Origin: Roseivirga misakiensis
GTDB taxonomy: Bacteria > Bacteroidota > Bacteroidia > Cytophagales > Cyclobacteriaceae
DNA: 64,000 bases
Assembly: GCF_001747105.1 (NCBI RefSeq)
Contig: NZ_MDGQ01000005.1
Span: 496,001 to 560,000, forward strand
Direction of reading: 5' to 3'
The notes under the pieces are model-generated. The model saw only the letters and a list, made by a program, of their open reading frames with translations, was not told the DNA's origin and ran no database searches. This document shows, piece by piece, positions 17,128-25,717 of the stretch (the first letter of the stretch is position 1; each line of letters starts with the position of its first letter). The position numbers were made by a program, and so were the translations under genes.

Positions 17128-18398
17128 GAAATCTGGCACTGTTGAAATCTGAATTTTTGAAAAGCTCGTCATGGTCGTTTTCGGCTGTGGTATTCAGAGC
17201 CCTAGGTGGGCTTACAATCAATAAGTTATTTGCCTTTTTTCTAGGTGCACCGGGAATCACCTTACTCTCACACTTTCAAAATCTGACCGCCTTATTTACG
17301 CTATTACCAAACGAAGGCGTCAATAGAAGTATCATGAAATATTGGTCCGACCCGCAAATGTCGGAGCATGATAAACTCAGGCATTTTAAGACCAGTTTTT
17401 GGATTACCTCAACCATTTTTGGCGTTACCCTTGGGGTGCTTTACTTCTGGCATCACGATTACTTTTTTGATCGATTTATTACAGCGTATACTCCCAGAGA
17501 GTTTCTCATCATTTTCATTCCATCTGTTTTCCTAATGCTCATGTCGGGTTATCTGAACTCGGTAATCCTGGCTCTCCGTGAAGTAAAGGCTTATGCGGTG
17601 ATCAACATTTTGAGTCTATTGCTGCTTGTTGGGATAGTTTATGTTGGGGTTAATTATGGAACAATAGACCAAGCTTTATTAAGCTTTGCAATCGGCTATG
17701 CTGCCATGTTTTTCTTGGCCCTTATCTACCTAATTAGAAGAAGAAAATCTATAAAGTTAGGCATGGGGAAACCCGATAAAGCCTCGGTCAAAAGAATTGG
17801 AAAATTTATTGCCATGGCGATCAGTGCGATCGTTTTTGGAAAACTTTTAGACTTCGGAGTTCGAGACTATGCCATTGAATTATATGATTTAGAGCGTACA
17901 GGGCTTTGGCAGGCCGTGGCTAAAATGTCTACTAGTTATTTACTCGTGTTCTCAGGTACAGTCGGTGTGATTTATTATCCTAAAATAGCCTCACTGATAC
18001 ATGAAAGAGGTGCTTTAAGGCAATATGTATTGAAAGTAATGGGCTTTATGACCTTCGTTTCGATTATGGCCTTGGGTATTTATTATCTCAACAAAGAATT
18101 TATTCTAAACCTGTTTTTCGCCGATGGATTTGATAAGGCAGCATATCTCGTCCGCTATCAAGTGATAGGCGATTTTTTTGCGTTGTTGGCCTATTTACTA
18201 GCCTATGTTTTAAGCGCTAGGGTACAGACAATGAAATATATAGCAGCACAGTTTGTCTCAGCCTTAATCTATTTGGGGCTATTATCCGTCTTAATAGATC
18301 AGTATAACCTAGAGGCATTTACTTTAGCATATATGTTCCGCTACATAGGTTTCTTTTTGATCCTTTTGGTCTTTAATCGAAAACTCCTTCGCCGATGA
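17103..18398 (+). CDS. Wzx-like polysaccharide flippase (MOP superfamily)
   Basis: 431 residues with about twelve hydrophobic helices. GGLTINKLFAFFLGAPGITL at the N-terminus is typical of the O-antigen flippase/MATE-like branch. It is expected to flip an undecaprenyl-linked oligosaccharide across the inner membrane. The start is uncertain: TTG at 17103 overlaps the upstream gene by 25 bp, and TTG at 17142 would also fit; there is no ATG nearby. It overlaps the next gene by 4 bp (ATGA). No Wzy polymerase is seen in this short cluster. Confidence 0.8.
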   Translation: MAENTIFVRNLALLKSEFLKSSSWSFSAVVFRALGGLTINKLFAFFLGAPGITLLSHFQNLTALFTLLPNEGVNRSIMKYWSDPQMSEHDKLRHFKTSFWITSTIFGVTLGVLYFWHHDYFFDRFITAYTPREFLIIFIPSVFLMLMSGYLNSVILALREVKAYAVINILSLLLLVGIVYVGVNYGTIDQALLSFAIGYAAMFFLALIYLIRRRKSIKLGMGKPDKASVKRIGKFIAMAISAIVFGKLLDFGVRDYAIELYDLERTGLWQAVAKMSTSYLLVFSGTVGVIYYPKIASLIHERGALRQYVLKVMGFMTFVSIMALGIYYLNKEFILNLFFADGFDKAAYLVRYQVIGDFFALLAYLLAYVLSARVQTMKYIAAQFVSALIYLGLLSVLIDQYNLEAFTLAYMFRYIGFFLILLVFNRKLLRR

Positions 18399-19318
18399 AC
18401 CCATTGGTGACCATTATCTGTATTTCTTACAATCACGCACCATATATTAAGGAAGCGTTAGATGCAGTTTTTGCCCAAGACTACGAGCAAATACAAGTCA
18501 TTATTGCTGACGATGGAAGTACCGATAACAGTCAAGACGTAATTAAAGAATTGTTGGAGGGGAAAACTTTGCAGTGCATTTTCAATGAAGAGAACATTGG
18601 CTATACAAGAACTTTTAACAGCGCATTAAAACATGCAGAAGGAGAGTTTATCATTGATTATGCACTAGATGATGTGATGAAGCCAGCTTTCGTAAGAAAA
18701 AGTGTTGATCGATTTAAATTGACCGATCGATCTACTGGAGTAGTTTTTTCTAATGCAGATTACATCGATGAGGATTCTAATGTGATCGGAAACCATAACG
18801 AGAGTTTGTTCAAAAAGAAGATGATAAAGGCCATTCCCGAAGGGGATATCTTCACCAACCTCATGGATCGCTATTTCATCTGTACACCCACAATGGTGAT
18901 TCGTAAAGAGGTGTTCGATCGTCTGGGAGGATATGATGAAGCCTTAGCCTATGAAGACTTTGATTTCTGGATAAGATCTTCAAGGTATTGGGAGTATGCT
19001 TACACCGATGTGATTGAGATGCAAAAGCGTAAGTTAAAAAGCAGTATGTCGGCGGCTCGGTATCAGTTTACTATGAATAAGCAATTGAAATCTACACGCA
19101 TCGTATGCGAAAAGGCTTTTCATTTGTGTAAAACCGAAAAAGAGCTGAAATTACTTGGTGCTCGACTCAATTATGAATACCGTCAATGTATTCGGAACGG
19201 CGCAAATGACTTGGCTGAGGATTATCAATTATTGATTAAAAAGACTGGGTCAAGTCTGGATGCGATATCATTGGGGGTACGATTCTTAGGTCGAAAATTT
19301 CACCGAAAGCATCATTAG
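18395..19318 (+). CDS. Family 2 glycosyltransferase
   Basis: 307 residues. The GT-A fold is clear: VTIICISYNHAPYIKEALDA at the start, IADDGSTDNS (nucleotide binding) and a DDxM-type acidic motif in YALDDVMKP. RYFICTPTMVIRKEVFDRLGGYDE, then YEDFDFW, is typical of the acceptor region. It transfers a sugar from a nucleotide donor to a lipid-linked or surface glycan. Its start overlaps the flippase stop (ATGA); it is last in the four-gene operon. Confidence 0.88.
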   Translation: MNPLVTIICISYNHAPYIKEALDAVFAQDYEQIQVIIADDGSTDNSQDVIKELLEGKTLQCIFNEENIGYTRTFNSALKHAEGEFIIDYALDDVMKPAFVRKSVDRFKLTDRSTGVVFSNADYIDEDSNVIGNHNESLFKKKMIKAIPEGDIFTNLMDRYFICTPTMVIRKEVFDRLGGYDEALAYEDFDFWIRSSRYWEYAYTDVIEMQKRKLKSSMSAARYQFTMNKQLKSTRIVCEKAFHLCKTEKELKLLGARLNYEYRQCIRNGANDLAEDYQLLIKKTGSSLDAISLGVRFLGRKFHRKHH

Positions 19319-19394
19319 TCATTTTGCTATAATGAACGAGGTGTGCAACCGTCTACTAATTGATATGTCTTTTGCATAACAAAAATTCAATCTC

Positions 19395-21776
19395 GTGCTT
19401 CAAAATAACCTTAGAACACTTCTCCGTTCGCTCATTAAAAGTAAGACCTATACCCTCCTTAACTTGTTAGGCTTGAGTTCTGGTCTCGTAGTTTTTATAC
19501 TCATTATGGTTTACACCCAGTATGAGTTTAGCTATGACCAATATCATTCAAGGGTCAACGATATTTATAGGGTCTACAAAAGTGATAAGGGCAACTTTTA
19601 CAAAGGGACAAACAAGTATGCTGTGGTTCCTACACCTTTGGTTCCTGCTATGAAGGATGATTTTTCGGAGGTTGAAGATTTTTTTAGAATTGAAACCTAT
19701 GGTAATGCCGTCGTAAGAGTGGGTACAGAGGTTTTTTTAGAGCCATCAATCCATGCCGTTGACCCATCCATTTTTGAAATATTAGACCTAGAGCTTTTAG
19801 CAGGAAGCCCTTCGGAAATTGGTAAAGGAAATAACGGGGCAGCCTTGTCTGAATCATTGGCCATGAAATACTTTGGCAAAATTGATGTAGTCGGAGAAGT
19901 GATTAAGTACAAAGATCAATACCCATTTCAAGTAACAGGTGTTTTCAAAGATATGCCCAAAAATTCACATTTTGTACTTGACCTGACGATCAATTTGGAA
20001 GGGATACTTGGGGCTACAGAACGTAGAATGGATAATTGGAACAATAGCAATTTTTATGCTTATGTACTGCTCGCCCCAGGTACCGATGCAGGTAAACTGC
20101 AAGGTCGGCTTCCAGAGCTACGTGCCAAATATGCGAATGATCCAATCAATGAAGAGGGACAGGAGTCAACTTATTACCTCCAGAATTTAAGCGATGTGCA
20201 TTTTACATCGGAAGTAAACTTCGATATAGCCCCAAATGCGGATGCTCAAAGTCTTTATATCTACATTGGAATTGCCTTTATGATCCTCCTGATCGCAGCT
20301 ATAAATTATGTGAATTTGGCAACGGCTAGATCAGTTAATAAGACTAAGGAGGTTGGTATAAGAAAAGTGATTGGCGCACATAAATGGAGCTTAATTAAAC
20401 AGTTTTTATTGGAATCAAGTGTACTTGTCTTTACGGCACTTGCCATAGCAGTTTTAGTCTTGATCATGGTACTGCCTGCTTTTTCTAGTTTTATCGATAA
20501 AGAAATTACAATTAATTTTTCCTCACTTGATTTTTGGATACCACTCTTAGGTTTAGGTGTGCTTATGACATTGCTTTCAGGAATTTACCCAGCCACAATG
20601 TTGGCTAAATTCAAGCCTATTACTGCACTAAAAGGTAGTAGAACTGGCCCTAAAGGAAGTGCCTTGTTTAGAAATATATTGGTTGTATTTCAATTCACGG
20701 TTTCATGTGCTTTAATTCTCGGTGCATCTGTTTTGACCAAACAATTAAACTTTATCCAAAATATGGATACTGGTTACGTCAGAGACCAAGTACTGGTTGT
20801 CGGAGTAAGGGATCGCGGAATTCGTGGTCAATTGGATGTTTTTAAAAATGAGTTAAGAAAGATATCAGGCGTAAAGTATGTATCATCTTCTAATTCACTT
20901 CCGAACAATATAAGCTCCAATTCGACTGTGAATTGGGTTGGTAAGAAAGAAGATGAACGCGTTGTGCTCTATACAAACACCGCAGATTATGACTTTGTGG
21001 ATTTATATGACCTTGAGATTGTTGAGGGAAGGAATTTTGACCCTACGATAACTTCGGATGAAACTGCCGTTTTGATCAATGAGTCCGCTGTTAAAGCTTT
21101 GGGTTGGGAAAACCCGATTGGAATGCAGATGATGCGTTGGTGGGGAGATACAGGGCGTGTAGTAGGTGTCTTAAAAGATTTCCATGCTCACTCCGTTCAT
21201 TTGGAAATTGAACCGATTCAAATTTACCAGAAAAGTGGCCAGTTTAATGTCTCAATTCGGATAGAAGGGGATCAGGTTGAAGAAACAATTGCCGCTATTG
21301 AGTCAACTTATCAGTCCTTTGAGCCATTATATCCATTTGACTACAACTTCTTCGACGATATTTTTGATAGAGCTTATTTGAGTGAAATAAAGGCGGCAGA
21401 ATTAGCTAATTGGTTTACTGGACTTGCCATTTTGATCGCTTGCCTTGGGCTTTACGGTTTGGCTTCTCATAAAGTACAACATAGAATAAAGGAAGTAGGC
21501 GTAAGAAAAGTATTAGGCGCATCGATATCAAGAATATTGATTTTACTAACAAAAGACTTCGGCCTGCTGCTGATTGTCTCCTTTCTGATTGCAGCACCAA
21601 TAGCTTATTTTGTAATGAATAATTGGCTAGATGGGTTCGCCTATCACACCTCAATTAACTTAATCACCTTTTTACTGGCATTGATAGTCATGATGCTGGT
21701 AGCAGGTTCTACAGTGGGATATCAAACCTATAAGGCCGCCGTTAAAAATCCAGTTGATGCTTTGCGGGAAGAGTAA
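19395..21776 (+). CDS. MacB/FtsX-type ABC transporter permease without adjacent ATPase (copy 2)
   Basis: 793 residues starting at GTG 19395, directly ahead of TM1 (TYTLLNLLGLSSGLVVFILI). It has the same duplicated layout as the copy at 8.9 kb: periplasmic domain with VTGVFKDMPKNSHF, FtsX core with NLATARSVNKTKEVGIRKVIGAH, a second half with GLYGLASHKVQHRIKEVGVRKVLGAS, and a C-terminus NPVDALREE. It is much closer to the PadR-linked copy at 23.1 kb than to the first (WLDGFAYHT shared near the end). No ATPase gene is adjacent. Confidence 0.88.
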   Translation: MLQNNLRTLLRSLIKSKTYTLLNLLGLSSGLVVFILIMVYTQYEFSYDQYHSRVNDIYRVYKSDKGNFYKGTNKYAVVPTPLVPAMKDDFSEVEDFFRIETYGNAVVRVGTEVFLEPSIHAVDPSIFEILDLELLAGSPSEIGKGNNGAALSESLAMKYFGKIDVVGEVIKYKDQYPFQVTGVFKDMPKNSHFVLDLTINLEGILGATERRMDNWNNSNFYAYVLLAPGTDAGKLQGRLPELRAKYANDPINEEGQESTYYLQNLSDVHFTSEVNFDIAPNADAQSLYIYIGIAFMILLIAAINYVNLATARSVNKTKEVGIRKVIGAHKWSLIKQFLLESSVLVFTALAIAVLVLIMVLPAFSSFIDKEITINFSSLDFWIPLLGLGVLMTLLSGIYPATMLAKFKPITALKGSRTGPKGSALFRNILVVFQFTVSCALILGASVLTKQLNFIQNMDTGYVRDQVLVVGVRDRGIRGQLDVFKNELRKISGVKYVSSSNSLPNNISSNSTVNWVGKKEDERVVLYTNTADYDFVDLYDLEIVEGRNFDPTITSDETAVLINESAVKALGWENPIGMQMMRWWGDTGRVVGVLKDFHAHSVHLEIEPIQIYQKSGQFNVSIRIEGDQVEETIAAIESTYQSFEPLYPFDYNFFDDIFDRAYLSEIKAAELANWFTGLAILIACLGLYGLASHKVQHRIKEVGVRKVLGASISRILILLTKDFGLLLIVSFLIAAPIAYFVMNNWLDGFAYHTSINLITFLLALIVMMLVAGSTVGYQTYKAAVKNPVDALREE

Positions 21777-21781
21777 GTCGA

Positions 21782-21803
21782 TAAATAATTAGTCTATTAT
21801 TTA
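21782..21803. terminator. Small hairpin between convergent permease and HD genes
   Basis: TAAATAAT (21782-21789) and ATTATTTA (21796-21803) are perfect 8-bp arms around a 6-nt loop, lying at the convergent stops. It is A/T only, so this is a weak terminator call. Confidence 0.35.
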
Positions 21804-22369
21804 CCGTAGTACTTGTCGACCATATTTCGGGCATAGTCCCAAATGTTAGTCGCACCATCTTTTATTTTCTGTTTTTTCTCGATGACAGCTTCGTAGGGAA
21901 CATTGAATTCTCTCCAGGTACCACCATTATTTGAGGCGTTTTGTAGCATCGGCTCAAATCTATCCATGGCTTTTGCAAACTTTGCTTCCTTGGTTTCACC
22001 TGTTTCAAACTCAGTCCAAATCGCAATTAATTCCTTGGCCTGGTCCTCTGGTAAAATTCCAAAAATGCGCTCTGCTGCTTTAAGTTCCTCTTCAGTATTT
22101 GTGTGGTTTTTGGTGGTGTCGAAAAGAAAAGTGTCACCAGCATCAATTTCAACTATGTCATGGATTAGCAACATCTTGATGACTTTTAGCATATCAATTT
22201 CATGATTACTATGACTAGAGAGTACGATCGCCATCATGGCCAAATGCCAACTATGTTCAGCATCGTTTTCGTGCCGATCGCTGTTAAAAAGACGTGTTTT
22301 GCGCTGAATATATTTTAGTTTGTCAATCTCTTTAATGAATGCAATTTGTTTTTCAAGAGCGTCTTCCAT
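21797..22369 (-). CDS. HD-domain hydrolase (YfbR/HDDC2-like)
   Basis: 190 residues. The metal-binding HD motif residues are visible: NDAEHSWHLAMMAIVLS (first His), LLIHDIVEIDAGDT (HD dyad) and a later Asp in KAMDRFEPML. Relatives (YfbR, HDDC2) are deoxynucleoside 5'-monophosphatases, which is the likely activity. It is convergent with the second permease and has no apparent operon partner. Confidence 0.8.
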   Translation of the reverse strand: MEDALEKQIAFIKEIDKLKYIQRKTRLFNSDRHENDAEHSWHLAMMAIVLSSHSNHEIDMLKVIKMLLIHDIVEIDAGDTFLFDTTKNHTNTEEELKAAERIFGILPEDQAKELIAIWTEFETGETKEAKFAKAMDRFEPMLQNASNNGGTWREFNVPYEAVIEKKQKIKDGATNIWDYARNMVDKYYGK

Positions 22370-22717
22370 AGTGCTTTACTTTAAGTCACAAAAGAAGCCA
22401 ATTCTAAAGAACTGCCCAATCGGAATTTAATAGAATTCTGTGCGTATTCAGTTGACTACTGTTCTCGGTGATGAATTAGAAGTAGGTTATGCCGCAGGTA
22501 AACTGCCGATTAGCATTCATATAGCTCGATTAGTGGCAGAAGTTCTTGTTAAGAACATTAAAATGATGGTTAGGAAATAATCTAACATCTAATAGTTAGT
22601 AAGATTTTTTAATCCTTTAGGGTCTCGTTCCACAGGGCTCTATTACTTTTTTAATTAATTTATACTCTTTTTAGTAACTAATTCTTATTATTGAAGTAAT
22701 TACGAAAAAGAGAAGAA
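22370..22717. other. 348-bp spacer before padR: one possible short ORF
   Basis: Apart from the possible 46-codon frame at 22440-22580, the region is AT-rich. CTAAC (22584-22588) and GTTAG form a short inverted repeat at about 22584-22600, upstream of the PadR gene. AAGAGAAG just before the padR ATG is purine-rich and may act as ribosome binding site. I see no RNA gene. Confidence 0.4.
22440..22580 (+). CDS. Possible 46-residue ORF or gene remnant
   Basis: Reading from GTG 22440 to TAA 22580 gives a protein-like sequence (VRIQLTTVLGDELEVGYAAG, later IARLVAEVLVKNIKMMVRK) with ordinary codon choice for this genome. There is no ATG start and no family I recognise. It may be a small protein, a decayed gene, or chance. 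Confidence 0.25.
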   Translation: MRIQLTTVLGDELEVGYAAGKLPISIHIARLVAEVLVKNIKMMVRK

Positions 22718-23056
22718 ATGAAAAAGGTTACTTTAGGTGCTTTTGAAGAGATGGTTTTACTCACAGTTGGCGTGCTGCAAGACAATGCTTATGGCGTAAC
22801 AATAAAAGCTGAATTGGAAGCGAATATGAAAAAGACGATCAGCTTGGGTGCGCTGTATGCCGCATTGCAACGACTAGAAGAAAAACGATGGGTAAATTCT
22901 AGAGTCGGTGGTATTACCGAGGAAAGAGGAGGTAGACGGAAACAGTATTTCGATATCACGAAAGAGGGAGTATTAGCCCTTAATGAGGTCAGAGCAATGA
23001 GAAACGAGCTATTCGACCGTTTGCCAGAACACAAAGTGCAGTGGCTTAATCTATGA
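22718..23056 (+). CDS. PadR-family transcriptional regulator
   Basis: 112 residues, the size of short PadR proteins. The winged HTH is clear: GAFEEMVLLTVGVLQDNAYG, then LGALYAALQRLEEKRWV and RRKQYFDITKEG. It overlaps the next gene by 4 bp (ATGA); that gene is a permease whose N-terminal prefix domain is characteristically linked to PadR. It is expected to repress its own operon in response to an envelope or small-molecule signal, but the ligand is unknown. Confidence 0.88.
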   Translation: MKKVTLGAFEEMVLLTVGVLQDNAYGVTIKAELEANMKKTISLGALYAALQRLEEKRWVNSRVGGITEERGGRRKQYFDITKEGVLALNEVRAMRNELFDRLPEHKVQWLNL

Positions 23057-25665
23057 GCTATCAAGAAATAAATAGTAAGCCTCCATGGTTCGGTGAGTGG
23101 TTGTTAAGGAGCTTTTGCTCCTATGATTTTTTGAACACCGCCCTATGGGATATGGAGGAAATTTATATCGACAACATCAAACTAAAAGGTAAAAACAAAG
23201 CGAAATGGCTATACCTGAAAGAAGCTTGTGGGGTGATTTATCATCTCTACTTCAAAGGCAATAGCCACTATGCAACAAACAACATCGCCATGGTCAAAAA
23301 CAATATTATCGTCGCTTTAAGAAGCATTAAGAAAAACAAAGGGAATGGATTCGTCAATATACTTGGCTTGAGTTCAGCCTTGATTCTATTTTTACTCACC
23401 ACAATTTACACCTCGTATGAGTTTAGTTATGACTCCTACCACGAACATTCTGACAATATCTACCGCGTTTATAAAAGTATAAATGTAATAGATGACCCAG
23501 ATTATCGCGATTCGGGAACCCCAGGGCCACTAGCTAATGCCCTCACTACAGAGTTTCCAGCAATAGTTGGTGCAGCTAGAATTATCAACTGGGGAAAACT
23601 GTTAGTGGAAATGGGCGGAGAGAAATATATAGAACCAGATATTTTCCCTGCCGACCCTTCAATCTTCAACATATTTAGTTTCGAGGCAGTAAGTGGTAAA
23701 ATAGATGATTTTATAGCTGATCCTTTTACAATGGCCATTTCAGAGACCATTGCCATGAAGTATTTCAATCGTACAGATGTAGTAGGAGAGAGTGTCACTT
23801 TTAATAAGAAGTATCCAATGAAAATTACTGGTGTATTCAAGGATATGCCCGAGAACTCAAGTTTCAAAATGGATATAATTGTGCACTTTGAAAGCATAGT
23901 AAGTGAGTACGAACAAAGCTTAGCTCGGTGGGGCAACAATCCGTTTTATACCTACCTCAGAGTTGAGGAAAATGTGGATGCGAAAGCACTAGAGGCGCAA
24001 CTGACGTCAATACGAGCCAAATATGCCAACGATCCAATGGATGAAGATGGTCAAGATGTGACCTATTTTTTACAACCACTCAAAGACGTTCATTTTGAGC
24101 GGAACATTCAAGGGAGTTTAGGTACACCGGTGAACGGCCAGAGACTTCAGAATTACTTTATTATTTCCGTGATCATACTCATAATGGCTTGCGTGAACTA
24201 TGTGAATTTAGCCACAGCAGAATCTATTGTGAGAATGAAAGAAGTAGGTATCCGCAAAGCTATCGGTGCCAAGAGGGCTAACTTGATTGCCCAATTTATG
24301 ATCTCGTCGGGCTTAGTTGTATTCTTTGCTATGGCCTTTTCCACATTGGTGACTTTTTTGGTGCTACCAGCTTTTGCCAATTTTGTAGAGCGCCCTTTAA
24401 AGCTTGAATTCTTTGACCCTAGACTACTATCATTTTTACTGGCAACTTGGTTTGGGTTAACCTTGATATCTGGCCTTTACCCTGCACTGATGGCATCGCG
24501 ATTTAATCCTTTACAAGCCTTAAGCGGTAGAGGCTTAGTCAAAGCTAAAGGCGGAATCTTAAGAAAGGGGTTAGTGGTATTTCAATTTACAGTTTCAATT
24601 ATCCTTATTCTGGCTGCAATAGTACTCGTAAAACAGTTGCGATATATCGACAATCTGGATACTGGTTATTCTAGAGACAATATTGTTATACTGAGTACTA
24701 GAGATGACGCTGTTGACGATCGGTTAGATAATTATATGGAAGAATTGCGTAAGATTTCCGGCGTATCAACAGTGGCAACCTCATGGTCTTTGCCAACCAA
24801 TGTAACATCTAATACCCAAGCGAACTGGAATGGTATAACCGACGCCGAGCGATTACCAATGTATATGGTGGGAGTTACACATGACTTTTTCGATCTCTAT
24901 GATATTGAAGTTATCGAAGGCCGATCGTTCGATAAGGATATTAAAACAGATAGAAAGAGTATTTTATTGAATGAAACAGCCGTGAAAGAACTGGGTTGGG
25001 AGAACCCGATAGGTAGAGAAATGATCACGCAGGCGGGAGTAAAAACACAAGTTATAGGTGTGGTAAAGGACTTTCACATTAAATCCCTAAGAGATAAAAT
25101 TGAGCCGCTTCAAATTTTACTCAATGGACGATATGCTATTTTGGCCGTCAAGATTAATGCTGATTTGTATGAGACATTAGTGAAAATTGAAGAACTCTAT
25201 GAGAGTTACTCTCCGATTCACCCGTTCGAGTATAGACTTTTTGAAGATGTATACGACAAGGCATATGCTGAAGAGTCTAAAATGGCTAAACTAGCCTTCT
25301 GGATCACCTTATTAGCTATCAGTATCGCTTGTTTAGGGCTTTATGGTCTGGCCTCGCATCGAGTGGAGCAAATGGTGAAGGAGCTAGGTGTGAGAAAAGT
25401 AATGGGTGCCACAACGAACAATTTATTGAGCCTATTGAGTCGAGACTTTTTAAAACTCCTAGGTATCTCATTTTTGGTGGCTGGTCCGGTTGCATACTAT
25501 GTTATGAACCTTTGGTTAGATGGTTTTGCCTACCATACTCAATTTGGAGTAACGAGCTTCATATTGGCTTTAGTGCTTATTGGAATTGTGGCCATCGTGG
25601 CCATTGGTTATAGAACTTATACAGCTGCAGTTGGTAACCCAGTGGAAGCCCTAAGACAAGAATAA
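23053..25665 (+). CDS. MacB/FtsX-type permease with N-terminal permease-prefix domain, PadR-coupled (copy 3)
   Basis: 870 residues. Residues 1-~78 (PPWFGEWLLRSFC, then LWDMEEIYID) form the cytoplasmic prefix found in permeases paired with PadR regulators. The rest repeats the two-half MacB/FtsX plan: TM1 at ~100, periplasmic domain (VTYFLQPLKDVHFERNI), FtsX core (VNLATAESIVRMKEVGIRKA), second half (LYGLASHRVEQMVKELGVRKVMGA). The extra domain explains the length over the ~790-residue copies. No ATPase gene lies nearby. PadR-permease coupling implies stress-inducible expression. Confidence 0.88.
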   Translation: MSYQEINSKPPWFGEWLLRSFCSYDFLNTALWDMEEIYIDNIKLKGKNKAKWLYLKEACGVIYHLYFKGNSHYATNNIAMVKNNIIVALRSIKKNKGNGFVNILGLSSALILFLLTTIYTSYEFSYDSYHEHSDNIYRVYKSINVIDDPDYRDSGTPGPLANALTTEFPAIVGAARIINWGKLLVEMGGEKYIEPDIFPADPSIFNIFSFEAVSGKIDDFIADPFTMAISETIAMKYFNRTDVVGESVTFNKKYPMKITGVFKDMPENSSFKMDIIVHFESIVSEYEQSLARWGNNPFYTYLRVEENVDAKALEAQLTSIRAKYANDPMDEDGQDVTYFLQPLKDVHFERNIQGSLGTPVNGQRLQNYFIISVIILIMACVNYVNLATAESIVRMKEVGIRKAIGAKRANLIAQFMISSGLVVFFAMAFSTLVTFLVLPAFANFVERPLKLEFFDPRLLSFLLATWFGLTLISGLYPALMASRFNPLQALSGRGLVKAKGGILRKGLVVFQFTVSIILILAAIVLVKQLRYIDNLDTGYSRDNIVILSTRDDAVDDRLDNYMEELRKISGVSTVATSWSLPTNVTSNTQANWNGITDAERLPMYMVGVTHDFFDLYDIEVIEGRSFDKDIKTDRKSILLNETAVKELGWENPIGREMITQAGVKTQVIGVVKDFHIKSLRDKIEPLQILLNGRYAILAVKINADLYETLVKIEELYESYSPIHPFEYRLFEDVYDKAYAEESKMAKLAFWITLLAISIACLGLYGLASHRVEQMVKELGVRKVMGATTNNLLSLLSRDFLKLLGISFLVAGPVAYYVMNLWLDGFAYHTQFGVTSFILALVLIGIVAIVAIGYRTYTAAVGNPVEALRQE

Positions 25666-25676
25666 CCTCATATAAC

Positions 25677-25716
25677 TTACCTCGCGGGTTTATGATATTA
25701 TAGACCTGTGAGGTAA
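25677..25716. terminator. Strong bidirectional terminator hairpin
   Basis: TTACCTCGCGGGTT (25677-25690) pairs with GACCTGTGAGGTAA (25703-25716) in a 14-bp stem with three G-U pairs and a 12-nt loop. It sits between the convergent permease and desaturase genes. Confidence 0.6.
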
Positions 25717-25717
25717 T

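Noticed and set aside
22380-22717. tRNA or riboswitch in the spacer before padR
   Set aside because: No cloverleaf, T-loop or known riboswitch core could be read.
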